A DNA stretch of 64,000 nucleotides from Trichomonas vaginalis G3 (lineage: Eukaryota > Parabasalia > Trichomonadida > Trichomonadidae). A model generated the notes under the pieces. The model was not told where the DNA came from, did no database searches, and saw nothing but the letters and a program-made list of their open reading frames with translations. The number at the start of each line of letters is the position of its first letter. Position 1 is the stretch's first letter. Of the stretch, positions 31,811 through 45,086 are shown in pieces. The stretch is from NCBI RefSeq assembly GCF_026262505.1, contig NC_067207.1, positions 25,202,082 through 25,266,081 of the forward strand. Reading direction: 5' to 3'. Made by a program: the position numbers and the translations under genes.

Positions 31811-33478
31811 ATGTTTTCCATATTACTTGCACAACTTTCTCTTTCAGTTTCAGGCAAAGTTGTTGGGGATAATTCGTACATGATTTATGATAAGGACGGA
31901 AGGGAGAATTATGAAATAATTAAAGAACCTTATACAAAAGTCAGAATAGATGGTGTTACAAAAAACATTAAAGAAGCCACTGATTTAGGCTACTCCGTTG
32001 AAATTTATAATGATGAAAATTCAGATTATGTTATTATTTCACAGACAATTACCAACAAAGGCTCAACGGAAAAGAAAATTGACCTTTGCACAGCATTGAA
32101 TTTAAAAGATTCTATAGATAATGTTGAAGCATCATCCCTTACAAACTTTGGTTATTATCTTTGGTGGGATCAAACAAATGATCTGACACTAGTTCTGCAA
32201 AATCATCCTTGGGTTACAGATATCAGTGCCCAAGACTTTGGAATAGAACCTGAGCCAAGATTCTTCACGAACAATGAGAAAATTTTAGAATACGACTCTG
32301 GATTTCCTGAAATTCAATGGATCTCATTCTCATGGCTCAACAAGTATATCCAACCAGGAAAGTCTATCACACTTTCTTACATGTTTTATGAAGAGACATA
32401 TCAACCGCCATTACTTAAACTTGATAAATCTCTGATTTCAGAAGAAACAGATTCCACTGAAGTAATTCAAGTAAAGGGAAGTTTTTATTTCTTAGTTGAA
32501 CCATACACGGTAGAAGCAGGTTGGGAAATTCATGATTCAAAAGATAAGATAATCAAATATGGCAGCCTTGGCAAATTTACAGTTTCAGAAAAACAAACAA
32601 GTATGGATTTTGATGTGTCAATCACACCACCAACAGAACTTGGAAAGTACACATTATATGTTTACACATATACTAATGGTCTTGGCTCATTGCTTTATGA
32701 AGAATTCACAATTACAGTTGTTCCACCAAATTATAGACCAAAGTTATACATTGTTCCATCTGAATACCTATATTACATTCCAGATTCTGAAGTTTCTTTC
32801 TTGGCTTCAGTCTACGATCAAGATTCAGGTGATAAACCACTCACAGCAAAGGTTTTCTTCAACAATGCAGAAGTTGCAACACAAGAAGTTGCAAACAGCA
32901 AAGATCTTAAGACATTCAAATTCAAAGTTCCAAAAGACACAGCAGCAGGTGAATATGAAGTCAAAGTCACAGCTACAGATGGCAAGAAGATTGGAACAAA
33001 GAAGTTCACAATCACAATCAAGAATAACACAGTTCTCACAATCTATTTCGAACCAAAACTTAATGCCACATACAACAAAGGCGACAAGGTCAACTTCACA
33101 GCTGTCATCAATGATCCAGATACAAACTTCGATAACAAGTTCACTGTTTCTCTGTTCTACAACGATAAAGTCAAGAAGACGATCACATCAACTAACGATG
33201 CAGGATTAGTCAGAGTTCCACTTGATTTCACCATCCCAACAACAGAAACAAACACAACAGCCGAAATCAAGATCGTAGTCACAACACCAACCGAATCCTC
33301 TGAAAAATTAACAAATATCAACATCTATCAAGATGTTATCGCAAGTGATTCTGCAACAGGAAAGATTGCTACAAAGGAAGCTAAAAAGAAGACCGCCCTT
33401 GTTGCAGTTCTCTGTGTCTTAGCTGTCACTGCTGTTGTTGTTGCGGTAGTCGTTATTATTCTTTGGCTGAGAAAATAA
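31811..33478 (+). CDS. Array surface protein, copy A7 (intact, 555 aa)
   Basis: Differs from A5 by a single residue, Ile540 to Thr in the middle of the TM helix (33428-33430, ATT to ACT). A Thr is tolerated in such helices, so the protein should still be anchored. All other features are as in A5. Confidence 0.9.
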   Translation: MFSILLAQLSLSVSGKVVGDNSYMIYDKDGRENYEIIKEPYTKVRIDGVTKNIKEATDLGYSVEIYNDENSDYVIISQTITNKGSTEKKIDLCTALNLKDSIDNVEASSLTNFGYYLWWDQTNDLTLVLQNHPWVTDISAQDFGIEPEPRFFTNNEKILEYDSGFPEIQWISFSWLNKYIQPGKSITLSYMFYEETYQPPLLKLDKSLISEETDSTEVIQVKGSFYFLVEPYTVEAGWEIHDSKDKIIKYGSLGKFTVSEKQTSMDFDVSITPPTELGKYTLYVYTYTNGLGSLLYEEFTITVVPPNYRPKLYIVPSEYLYYIPDSEVSFLASVYDQDSGDKPLTAKVFFNNAEVATQEVANSKDLKTFKFKVPKDTAAGEYEVKVTATDGKKIGTKKFTITIKNNTVLTIYFEPKLNATYNKGDKVNFTAVINDPDTNFDNKFTVSLFYNDKVKKTITSTNDAGLVRVPLDFTIPTTETNTTAEIKIVVTTPTESSEKLTNINIYQDVIASDSATGKIATKEAKKKTALVAVLCVLAVTAVVVAVVVIILWLRK

Positions 33479-34421
33479 AAAAATTCGGAGAATAAATTAA
33501 ATTTTATGCTTTAAACACACTTTTTAAAATTACTTATAAATTATCTTTCAACAAGTTGAAATTACTCAATCTAGGATTGTTTTTCATGTGAAATTCTTGT
33601 TGTGCAACTAAATCTTAATTGCCAACTTGGAATAAAGATCATAGAACAAGACAAGCTTTTTTATAAATGAAGCATCTAATTAATAAACATTACTAATAAA
33701 TTTTTTTTCAAATGATCCCATAACATAAGTTACCAATTGATGAGTATATAATGCTGCAATGATATCTTCCCATCTCAAAAATAAAGGAGAATGAATAATG
33801 ACTCCCGTTTGTTACTATAAAAAATCTGCCAGCTAAAAAAACAGTTATTTTGTCTCATTACTCATCAGATTTATTCGTTTTTCTTGACATTATCATCAAG
33901 GGTCCATCAATATATAATGACATATGGATGTGTATATACAGGAATTATAGTTCAATTTTCATGGCTAAAAATAAATGACAAGAAGTAGAATGTCAGATTA
34001 TTTCAAAATTTCTGACATACATAATTAATGTGAAATTTTTAAAATTATATATTGAACTGGAATTTTCGAATGAATAAATAAACTCAATCATTAAATTTGA
34101 CACAGATAATAAGTAGTCATTCAGATTTGCATCTATTATTTTTAGTTATTAAATCAAATTGAGCATTTTTTATTTGAACTGACATTGGGCAAAGAACTTT
34201 CAATTTTATAGCTTTTTTATTTTTTATTTTTTCACAAAAAATTGAGAGGATCATCTTGACATTATACAAGGTGATTATAACTATAGAAAATCAATCATAA
34301 GGTATAATAATATGAAATATTATCGATTCATATGTATAGATGACTTTGAAAAACGACTCAAAATGTTTCTGAAATATTTATATTTGAATACTTTTATAAA
34401 ATCATTTTACCATTTTTTTAA

Positions 34422-36087
34422 ATGTTTTCCATATTACTTGCACAACTTTCTCTTTCAGTTTCAGGCAAAGTTGTTGGGGATAATTCGTACATGATTTATG
34501 ATAAGGACGGAAGGGAGAATTATGAAATAATTAAAGAACCTTATACAAAAGTCAGAATAGATGGTGTTACAAAAAACATTAAAGAAGCCACTGATTTAGG
34601 CTACTCCGTTGAAATTTATAATGATGAAAATTCAGATTATGTTATTATTTCACAGACAATTACCAACAAAGGCTCAACGGAAAAGAAAATTGACCTTTGC
34701 ACAGCATTGAATTTAAAAGATTCTATAGATAATGTTGAAGCATCATCCCTTACAAACTTTGGTTATTATCTTTGGTGGGATCAAACAAATGATCTGACAC
34801 TAGTTCTGCAAAATCATCCTTGGGTTACAGATATCAGTGCCCAAGACTTTGGAATAGAACCTGAGCCAAGATTCTTCACGAACAATGAGAAAATTTTAGA
34901 ATACGACTCTGGATTTCCTGAAATTCAATGGATCTCATTCTCATGGCTCAACAAGTATATCCAACCAGGAAAGTCTATCACACTTTCTTACATGTTTTAT
35001 GAAGAGACATATCAACCGCCATTACTTAAACTTGATAAATCTCTGATTTCAGAAGAAACAGATTCCACTGAAGTAATTCAAGTAAAGGGAAGTTTTTATT
35101 TCTTAGTTGAACCATACACGGTAGAAGCAGGTTGGGAAATTCATGATTCAAAAGATAAGATAATCAAATATGGCAGCCTTGGCAAATTTACAGTTTCAGA
35201 AAAACAAACAAGTATGGATTTTGATGTGTCAATCACACCACCAACAGAACTTGGAAAGTACACATTATATGTTTACACATATACTAATGGTCTTGGCTCA
35301 TTGCTTTATGAAGAATTCACAATTACAGTTGTTCCACCAAATTATAGACCAAAGTTATACATTGTTCCATCTGAATACCTATATTACATTCCAGATTCTG
35401 AAGTTTCTTTCTTGGCTTCAGTCTACGATCAAGATTCAGGTGATAAACCACTCACAGCAAAGGTTTTCTTCAACAATGCAGAAGTTGCAACACAAGAAGT
35501 TGCAAACAGCAAAGATCTTAAGACATTCAAATTCAAAGTTCCAAAAGACACAGCAGCAGGTGAATATGAAGTCAAAGTCACAGCTACAGATGGCAAGAAG
35601 ATTGGAACAAAGAAGTTCACAATCACAATCGAATAACACAGTTCTCACAATCTATTTCGAACCAAAACTTAATGCCACATACAACAAAGGCGACAAGGTC
35701 AACTTCACAGCTGTCATCAATGATCCAGATACAAACTTCGATAACAAGTTCACTGTTTCTCTGTTCTACAACGATAAAGTCAAGAAGACGATCACATCAA
35801 CTAACGATGCAGGATTAGTCAGAGTTCCACTTGATTTCACCATCCCAACAACAGAAACAAACACAACAGCCGAAATCAAGATCGTAGTCACAACACCAAC
35901 CGAATCCTCTGAAAAATTAACAAATATCAACATCTATCAAGATGTTATCGCAAGTGATTCTGCAACAGGAAAGATTGCTACAAAGGAAGCTAAAAAGAAG
36001 ACCGCCCTTGTTGCAGTTCTCTGTGTCTTAGCTGTCATTGCTGTTGTTGTTGCGGTAGTCGTTATTATTCTTTGGCTGAGAAAATAA
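34422..36087 (+). pseudogene. Array surface protein, copy A8 (one frameshift)
   Basis: Identical to A5 except for a two-base loss at about 35630 in the codons for I-T-I-K-N at the end of the second Ig-like repeat, which gives a stop at 35636 after 404 residues. The rest of the gene, including the TM part, is unchanged. The product would be soluble. As the only lesion in an otherwise perfect unit, it could be new or a consensus error. Confidence 0.8.
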
Positions 36088-37030
36088 AAAAATTCGGAGA
36101 ATAAATTAAATTTTATGCTTTAAACACACTTTTTAAAATTACTTATAAATTATCTTTCAACAAGTTGAAATTACTCAATCTAGGATTGTTTTTCATGTGA
36201 AATTCTTGTTGTGCAACTAAATCTTAATTGCCAACTTGGAATAAAGATCATAGAACAAGACAAGCTTTTTTATAAATGAAGCATCTAATTAATAAACATT
36301 ACTAATAAATTTTTTTTCAAATGATCCCATAACATAAGTTACCAATTGATGAGTATATAATGCTGCAATGATATCTTCCCATCTCAAAAATAAAGGAGAA
36401 TGAATAATGACTCCCGTTTGTTACTATAAAAAATCTGCCAGCTAAAAAAACAGTTATTTTGTCTCATTACTCATCAGATTTATTCGTTTTTCTTGACATT
36501 ATCATCAAGGGTCCATCAATATATAATGACATATGGATGTGTATATACAGGAATTATAGTTCAATTTTCATGGCTAAAAATAAATGACAAGAAGTAGAAT
36601 GTCAGATTATTTCAAAATTTCTGACATACATAATTAATGTGAAATTTTTAAAATTATATATTGAACTGGAATTTTCGAATGAATAAATAAACTCAATCAT
36701 TAAATTTGACACAGATAATAAGTAGTCATTCAGATTTGCATCTATTATTTTTAGTTATTAAATCAAATTGAGCATTTTTTATTTGAACTGACATTGGGCA
36801 AAGAACTTTCAATTTTATAGCTTTTTTATTTTTTATTTTTTCACAAAAAATTGAGAGGATCATCTTGACATTATACAAGGTGATTATAACTATAGAAAAT
36901 CAATCATAAGGTATAATAATATGAAATATTATCGATTCATATGTATAGATGACTTTGAAAAACGACTCAAAATGTTTCTGAAATATTTATATTTGAATAC
37001 TTTTATAAAATCATTTTACCATTTTTTTAA

Positions 37031-38698
37031 ATGTTTTCCATATTACTTGCACAACTTTCTCTTTCAGTTTCAGGCAAAGTTGTTGGGGATAATTCGTACA
37101 TGATTTATGATAAGGACGGAAGGGAGAATTATGAAATAATTAAAGAACCTTATACAAAAGTCAGAATAGATGGTGTTACAAAAAACATTAAAGAAGCCAC
37201 TGATTTAGGCTACTCCGTTGAAATTTATAATGATGAAAATTCAGATTATGTTATTATTTCACAGACAATTACCAACAAAGGCTCAACGGAAAAGAAAATT
37301 GACCTTTGCACAGCATTGAATTTAAAAGATTCTATAGATAATGTTGAAGCATCATCCCTTACAAACTTTGGTTATTATCTTTGGTGGGATCAAACAAATG
37401 ATCTGACACTAGTTCTGCAAAATCATCCTTGGGTTACAGATATCAGTGCCCAAGACTTTGGAATAGAACCTGAGCCAAGATTCTTCACGAACAATGAGAA
37501 AATTTTAGAATACGACTCTGGATTTCCTGAAATTCAATGGATCTCATTCTCATGGCTCAACAAGTATATCCAACCAGGAAAGTCTATCACACTTTCTTAC
37601 ATGTTTTATGAAGAGACATATCAACCGCCATTACTTAAACTTGATAAATCTCTGATTTCAGAAGAAACAGATTCCACTGAAGTAATTCAAGTAAAGGGAA
37701 GTTTTTATTTCTTAGTTGAACCATACACGGTAGAAGCAGGTTGGGAAATTCATGATTCAAAAGATAAGATAATCAAATATGGCAGCCTTGGCAAATTTAC
37801 AGTTTCAGAAAAACAAACAAGTATGGATTTTGATGTGTCAATCACACCACCAACAGAACTTGGAAAGTACACATTATATGTTTACACATATACTAATGGT
37901 CTTGGCTCATTGCTTTATGAAGAATTCACAATTACAGTTGTTCCACCAAATTATAGACCAAAGTTATACATTGTTCCATCTGAATACCTATATTACATTC
38001 CAGATTCTGAAGTTTCTTTCTTGGCTTCAGTCTACGATCAAGATTCAGGTGATAAACCACTCACAGCAAAGGTTTTCTTCAACAATGCAGAAGTTGCAAC
38101 ACAAGAAGTTGCAAACAGCAAAGATCTTAAGACATTCAAATTCAAAGTTCCAAAAGACACAGCAGCAGGTGAATATGAAGTCAAAGTCACAGCTACAGAT
38201 GGCAAGAAGATTGGAACAAAGAAGTTCACAATCACAATCAAGAATAACACAGTTCTCACAATCTATTTCGAACCAAAACTTAATGCCACATACAACAAAG
38301 GCGACAAGGTCAACTTCACAGCTGTCATCAATGATCCAGATACAAACTTCGATAACAAGTTCACTGTTTCTCTGTTCTACAACGATAAAGTCAAGAAGAC
38401 GATCACATCAACTAACGATGCAGGATTAGTCAGAGTTCCACTTGATTTCACCATCCCAACAACAGAAACAAACACAACAGCCGAAATCAAGATCGTAGTC
38501 ACAACACCAACCGAATCCTCTGAAAAATTAACAAATATCAACATCTATCAAGATGTTATCGCAAGTGATTCTGCAACAGGAAAGATTGCTACAAAGGAAG
38601 CTAAAAAGAAGACCGCCCTTGTTGCAGTTCTCTGTGTCTTAGCTGTCATTGCTGTTGTTGTTGCGGTAGTCGTTATTATTCTTTGGCTGAGAAAATAA
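37031..38698 (+). CDS. Array surface protein, copy A9 (intact, 555 aa)
   Basis: The predicted protein is identical to A5 and A6. The upstream footprint and initiator are kept. It sits between two broken copies (A8 and A10), so intact and broken units alternate in the array. Confidence 0.9.
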   Translation: MFSILLAQLSLSVSGKVVGDNSYMIYDKDGRENYEIIKEPYTKVRIDGVTKNIKEATDLGYSVEIYNDENSDYVIISQTITNKGSTEKKIDLCTALNLKDSIDNVEASSLTNFGYYLWWDQTNDLTLVLQNHPWVTDISAQDFGIEPEPRFFTNNEKILEYDSGFPEIQWISFSWLNKYIQPGKSITLSYMFYEETYQPPLLKLDKSLISEETDSTEVIQVKGSFYFLVEPYTVEAGWEIHDSKDKIIKYGSLGKFTVSEKQTSMDFDVSITPPTELGKYTLYVYTYTNGLGSLLYEEFTITVVPPNYRPKLYIVPSEYLYYIPDSEVSFLASVYDQDSGDKPLTAKVFFNNAEVATQEVANSKDLKTFKFKVPKDTAAGEYEVKVTATDGKKIGTKKFTITIKNNTVLTIYFEPKLNATYNKGDKVNFTAVINDPDTNFDNKFTVSLFYNDKVKKTITSTNDAGLVRVPLDFTIPTTETNTTAEIKIVVTTPTESSEKLTNINIYQDVIASDSATGKIATKEAKKKTALVAVLCVLAVIAVVVAVVVIILWLRK

Positions 38699-39641
38699 AA
38701 AAATTCGGAGAATAAATTAAATTTTATGCTTTAAACACACTTTTTAAAATTACTTATAAATTATCTTTCAACAAGTTGAAATTACTCAATCTAGGATTGT
38801 TTTTCATGTGAAATTCTTGTTGTGCAACTAAATCTTAATTGCCAACTTGGAATAAAGATCATAGAACAAGACAAGCTTTTTATAAATGAAGCACTAATTA
38901 ATAAAATAACATTACTAATAAATTTTTTTTCAAATGATCCCATAACATAAGTTACCAATTGATGAGTATATAATGCTGCAATGATATCTTCCCATCTCAA
39001 AAATAAAGGAGAATGAATAATGACTCCCGTTTGTTACTATAAAAAATCTGCCAGCTAAAAAAACAGTTATTTTGTCTCATTACTCATCAGATTTATTCGT
39101 TTTTCTTGACATTATCATCAAGGGTCCATCAATATATAATGACATATGGATGTGTATATACAGGAATTATAGTTCAATTTTCATGGCTAAAAATAAATGA
39201 CAAGAAGTAGAATGTCAGATTATTTCAAAATTTCTGACATACATAATTAATGTGAAATTTTTAAAATTATATATTGAACTGGAATTTTCGAATGAATAAA
39301 TAAACTCAATCATTAAATTTGACACAGATAATAAGTAGTCATTCAGATTTGCATCTATTATTTTTAGTTATTAAATCAAATTGAGCATTTTTTATTTGAA
39401 CTGACATTGGGCAAAGAACTTTCAATTTTATAGCTTTTTTTTTTTTATTTTTTCACAAAAAATTGAGAGGATCATCTTGACATTATACAAGGTGATTATA
39501 ACTATAGAAAATCAATCATAAGGTATAATAATATGAAATATTATCGATTCATATGTATAGATGACTTTGAAAAACGACTCAAAATGTTTCTGAAATATTT
39601 ATATTTGAATACTTTTATAAAAATTTTTACCATTTTTTTAA

Positions 39642-41304
39642 ATGTTTTCCATATTACTTGCACAACTTTCTCTTTCAGTTTCAGGCAAAGTTGTTGGGGA
39701 TAATTCGTACATGATTTATGATAAGGACGGAAGGGAGAATTATGAAATAATTAAAGAACCTTATACAAAAGTCAGAATAGATGGTGTTACAAAAAACATT
39801 AAAGAAGCCACTGATTTAGGCTACTCCGTTGAAATTTATAATGATGAAAATTCAGATTATGTTATTATTTCACAGACAATTACCAACAAAGGCTCAACGG
39901 AAAAAAATTGACCTTTGCACAGCATTGAATTTAAAAGATTCTATAGATAATGTTGAAGCATCATCCCTTACAAACTTTGGTTATTATCTTTGGTGGGATC
40001 AAACAAATGATCTGACACTAGTTCTGCAAAATCATCCTTGGGTTACAGATATCAGTGCCCAAGACTTTGGAATAGAACCTGAGCCAAGATTCTTCACGAA
40101 CAATGAGAAAATTTTTAGAATACGACTCTGGATTTCCTGAAATTCAATGGATCTCATTCTCATGGCTCAACAAGTATATCCAACCAGGAAAGTCTATCAC
40201 ACTTTCTTACATGTTTTATGAAGAGACATATCAACCGCCATTACTTAAACTTGATAAATCTCTGATTTCAGAAGAAACAGATTCCACTGAAGTAATTCAA
40301 GTAAAGGGAAGTTTTTTTTTCTTAGTTACCATACACGGTAGAAGCAGGTTGGGAAATTCATGATTCAAAAGATAAGATAATCAAATATGGCAGCCTTGGC
40401 AAATTTACAGTTTCAGAAAAACAAACAAGTATGGATTTTGATGTGCAATCACACCACCAACAGAACTTGGAAAGTACACATTATATGTTTACACATATAC
40501 TAATGGTCTTGGCTCATTGCTTTATGAAGAATTCACAATTACAGTTGTTCCACCAAATTATAGACCAAAGTTATACATTGTTCCATCTGAATACCTATAT
40601 TACATTCCAGATTCTGAGTTTCTTTCTTGGCTTCAGTCTACGATCAAGATTCAGGTGATAAACCACTCACAGCAAAGGTTTTCTTCAACAATGCAGAAGT
40701 TGCAACACAAGAAGTTGCAAACAGCAAAGATCTTAAGACATTCAAATTCAAAGTTCCAAAAGACACAGCAGCAGGTGAATATGAAGTCAAAGTCACAGCT
40801 ACAGATGGCAAGAAGATTGGAACAAAGAAGTTCACAATCACAATCAAGAATAACACAGTTCTCACAATCTATTTCGAACCAAAACTTAATGCCACATACA
40901 ACAAAGGCGACAAGGTCAACTTCACAGCTGTCATCAATGATCCAGATACAAACTTCGATAACAAGTTCACTGTTTCTCTGTTCTACAACGATAAAGTCAA
41001 GAAGACGATCACATCAACTAACGATGCAGGATTAGTCAGAGTTCCACTTGATTTCACCATCCCAACAACAGAAACAAACACAACAGCCGAAATCAAGATC
41101 GTAGTCACAACACCAACCGAATCCTCTGAAAAATTAACAAATATCAACATCTATCAAGATGTTATCGCAAGTGATTCTGCAACAGGAAAGATTGCTACAA
41201 AGGAAGCTAAAAAGAAGACCGCCCTTGTTGCAGTTCTCTGTGTCTTAGCTGTCATTGCTGTTGTTGTTGCGGTAGTCGTTATTATTCTTTGGCTGAGAAA
41301 ATAA
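39642..41304 (+). pseudogene. Array surface protein, copy A10 (several frameshifts)
   Basis: At least five small indels break the frame: near 39901 (A-run), 40110 (one T gained), 40313-40328 (T-run change and bases lost), 40445 and 40616. The spacer in front also has indels (38879-38910, 39438, 39622). From about 40630 to the stop the sequence is perfect again. Clustering of homopolymer indels in one unit, as in A3, makes sequencing error a real alternative to decay. Confidence 0.75.
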
Positions 41305-42247
41305 AAAAATTCGGAGAATAAATTAAATTTTATGCTTTAAACACACTTTTTAAAATTACTTATAAATTATCTTTCAACAAGTTGAAATTACTCAATCTAG
41401 GATTGTTTTTCATGTGAAATTCTTGTTGTGCAACTAAATCTTAATTGCCAACTTGGAATAAAGATCATAGAACAAGACAAGCTTTTTTATAAATGAAGCA
41501 TCTAATTAATAAACATTACTAATAAATTTTTTTTCAAATGATCCCATAACATAAGTTACCAATTGATGAGTATATAATGCTGCAATGATATCTTCCCATC
41601 TCAAAAATAAAGGAGAATGAATAATGACTCCCGTTTGTTACTATAAAAAATCTGCCAGCTAAAAAAACAGTTATTTTGTCTCATTACTCATCAGATTTAT
41701 TCGTTTTTCTTGACATTATCATCAAGGGTCCATCAATATATAATGACATATGGATGTGTATATACAGGAATTATAGTTCAATTTTCATGGCTAAAAATAA
41801 ATGACAAGAAGTAGAATGTCAGATTATTTCAAAATTTCTGACATACATAATTAATGTGAAATTTTTAAAATTATATATTGAACTGGAATTTTCGAATGAA
41901 TAAATAAACTCAATCATTAAATTTGACACAGATAATAAGTAGTCATTCAGATTTGCATCTATTATTTTTAGTTATTAAATCAAATTGAGCATTTTTTATT
42001 TGAACTGACATTGGGCAAAGAACTTTCAATTTTATAGCTTTTTTATTTTTTATTTTTTCACAAAAAATTGAGAGGATCATCTTGACATTATACAAGGTGA
42101 TTATAACTATAGAAAATCAATCATAAGGTATAATAATATGAAATATTATCGATTCATATGTATAGATGACTTTGAAAAACGACTCAAAATGTTTCTGAAA
42201 TATTTATAATTGAATACTTTTATAAAATCATTTTACCATTTTTTTAA

Positions 42248-43922
42248 ATGTTTTCCATATTACTTGCACAACTTTCTCTTTCAGTTTCAGGCAAAGTTGT
42301 TGGGGATAATTCGTACATGATTTATGATAAGGACGGAAGGGAGAATTATGAAATAATTAAAGAACCTTATACAAAAGTCAGAATAGATGGTGTTACAAAA
42401 AACATTAAAGAAGCCACTGATTTAGGCTACTCCGTTGAAATTTATAATGATGAAAATTCAGATTATGTTATTATTTCACAGACAATTACCAACAAAGGCT
42501 CAACGGAAAAGAAAATTGACCTTTGCACAGCATTGAATTTAAAAGATTCTATAGATAATGTTGAAGCATCATCCCTTACAAACTTTGGTTATTATCTTTG
42601 GTGGGATCAAACAAATGATCTGACACTAGTTCTGCAAAATCATCCTTGGGTTACAGATATCAGTGCCCAAGACTTTGGAATAGAACCTGAGCCAAGATTC
42701 TTCACGAACAATGAGAAAATTTTAGAATACGACTCTGGATTTCCTGAAATTCAATGGATCTCATTCTCATGGCTCAACAAGTATATCCAACCAGGAAAGT
42801 CTATCACACTTTCTTACATGTTTTATGAAGAGACATATCAACCGCCATTACTTAAACTTGATAAATCTCTGATTTCAGAAGAAACAGATTCCACTGAAGT
42901 AATTCAAGTAAAGGGAAGTTTTTATTTCTTAGTTGAACCATACACGGTAGAAGCAGGTTGGGAAATTCATGATTCAAAAGATAAGATAATCAAATATGGC
43001 AGCCTTGGCAAATTTACAGTTTCAGAAAAACAAACAAGTATGGATTTTGATGTGTCAATCACACCACCAACAGAACTTGGAAAGTACACATTATATGTTT
43101 ACACATATACTAATGGTCTTGGCTCATTGCTTTATGAAGAATTCACAATTACAGTTGTTCCACCAAATTATAGACCAAAGTTATACATTGTTCCATCTGA
43201 ATACCTATATTACATTCCAGATTCTGAAGTTTCTTTCTTGGCTTCAGTCTACGATCAAGATTCAGGTGATAAACCACTCACAGCAAAGGTTTTCTTCAAC
43301 AATGCAGAAGTTGCAACACAAGAAGTTGCAAACAGCACAGATCTTAAGACATTCAAATTCAAAGTTCCAAAAGACACAGCAGCAGGTGAATATGAAGTCA
43401 AAGTCACAGCTACAGATGGCAAGAAGATTGGAACAAAGAAGTTCACAATCACAATCAAGGAAACACAGTTCTCACAATCTATTTCGAACCAAAACTTAAT
43501 GCCACATACAACAAAGGCGACAAGGTCAACTTCACAGCTGTCATCAATGATCCAGATACAAACTTCGATAACAAGTTCACTGTTTCTCTGTTCTACAACG
43601 ATAAAGTCAAGAAGACGATCACATCAACTAACGATGCAGGATTAGTCAGAGTTCCACTTGATTTCACCATCCCAACAACAGAAACAAACACAACAGCACA
43701 ACAGCCGAAATCAAGATCGTAGTCACAACACCAACCGAATCCTCTGAAAAATTAACAAATATCAACATCTATCAAGATGTTATCGCAAGTGATTCTGCTA
43801 AAGGAATTCTTACAACAAAAGAAGTTAAGCAAAGGAAGGCACTCATTGCCGTCCTCAGTGTCTTAGCAGTAATTGCAGTTCTTGTTGCCATTGTCGTTAT
43901 TATTCTTTGGTTTAGAAAGTAA
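42248..43922 (+). pseudogene. Array surface protein, copy A11, mosaic last unit
   Basis: Codons 1-402 are array type. It has two sites in common with C rather than with the array: N-S-T-D instead of N-S-K-D (43336) and a shortened N-N-T stretch (43459), where one base is lost and the frame shifts. An 8-base duplication follows at about 43693. From about 43797 the 3' end is that of another paralogue (G-I-L-T-T-K-E-V-K-Q-R-K ... I-I-L-W-F-R-K), as in A4. The stop would be at 43920-43922. It appears to be a recombinant unit at the array border. Confidence 0.8.
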
Positions 43923-45086
43923 AAATCACGGATTTTTTATTGTATTTATTAGGGAATTCATAGGATAAATTCATCAAATTACTTAATCACAATATTATCA
44001 TGAGTAAAAAGTCTGAACGATGCAATGAAATCCGCACAATCAATTTTCTTCAACAATATTGAAGCATTCAAGGAAAAGTGGAGTATATATATACTGAATT
44101 TGATTCAGTTTCTTTTATATGATGCTTTATTAGTAAATATTTCATAAAAACTTTTTATGCTTTACCGACTTTATTGGATTTTATTACACCACATAATTCA
44201 CAATAACCATTTGGAAAACACACGAATATAATAGTTTTAACTCTTTAATTTTCAAAATATAAAAAAATTTAGTCAAATTCCGTATAAATTAAACAAATCA
44301 CCTCCAAATCATATTTATTAATAGTGATTAAAAGTAAAAGACAAAAATAGGTGTGTCAGATTTTTAATATCTTTTGAAACCAATTTTTCTCTACCGATTA
44401 AATAATGGATAAATTACAAATTCTAACATCCCAACTGCGGTGATGCTTATATTGAGATTCTTTCAGAGGATTTTTTTTGCCTCTGGTTTTTGTAAAAATA
44501 TTACCAAGCAGTTTTATAATGAATATTATTTTTGGAGTAAAAAGATTGAAAAGATTATTTGAATTTTCTGAGAAGGAATAAAAAATATTATTTATCAATT
44601 TTTGAAACAAAAAACTTTATTCAAATAATCGGAATAAGATACGCGGTCAGATCTATCTGTAACTTAGTAAATAATGGATTGAAATGAATTTTTTACTGAA
44701 TAATTAAACTCAAAGATTATTTATGACAGCGATAATTAAATAAGGAGAAATTTCATAAAGATTAAGATATAGTGTTCTTATTTTTAGGTGCTTAAACATA
44801 TATACTGCGTTTCATACATGCAATGACATTGGCAGAGAACTTTCAATTTAATTTTTTATTCTTTCACAAAAATATAAGAAATTCAAAACATTGAAAATTG
44901 AGAGGATCATCTTGACAAACTATAATATGATTTTAGCTATTGAAAACAGACTATAGTGCACAATGGTCTGAAATATTATCGATTCGTAAGTAAAGATGAT
45001 TTTGAAAAACGACTAATAATACTTTTGAATTACTTTATTTTTTTTTGAATGCTTATTTTTGTAAAATCATATTATCATTTTTTTAA
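43923..45086. other. Intergenic region between A11 and B2
   Basis: Counterpart of 8882-10074, about 30 bases shorter owing to deletions near 44150-44190. No gene is supported. It contains the upstream footprint blocks at about 44898-45014 and two initiator-like sequences, TCATATT (45067) and TCATTTT (45075). Confidence 0.7.

Larger units (their letters stand above)
25650..43922 (+). repeat. Tandem gene array, right block (copies A5-A11 and spacers)
   Basis: Seven units with gene starts at 26593, 29200, 31811, 34422, 37031, 39642 and 42248, spaced 2606-2611 bp. Spacers (25650-26592, 28261-29199, 30868-31810, 33479-34421, 36088-37030, 38699-39641, 41305-42247) are nearly identical to those in the left block and hold no gene. 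The spacer after A5 carries a cluster of small indels (28460-28690). Four copies are intact, and A11 ends in a different 3' segment, like A4. Confidence 0.95.
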
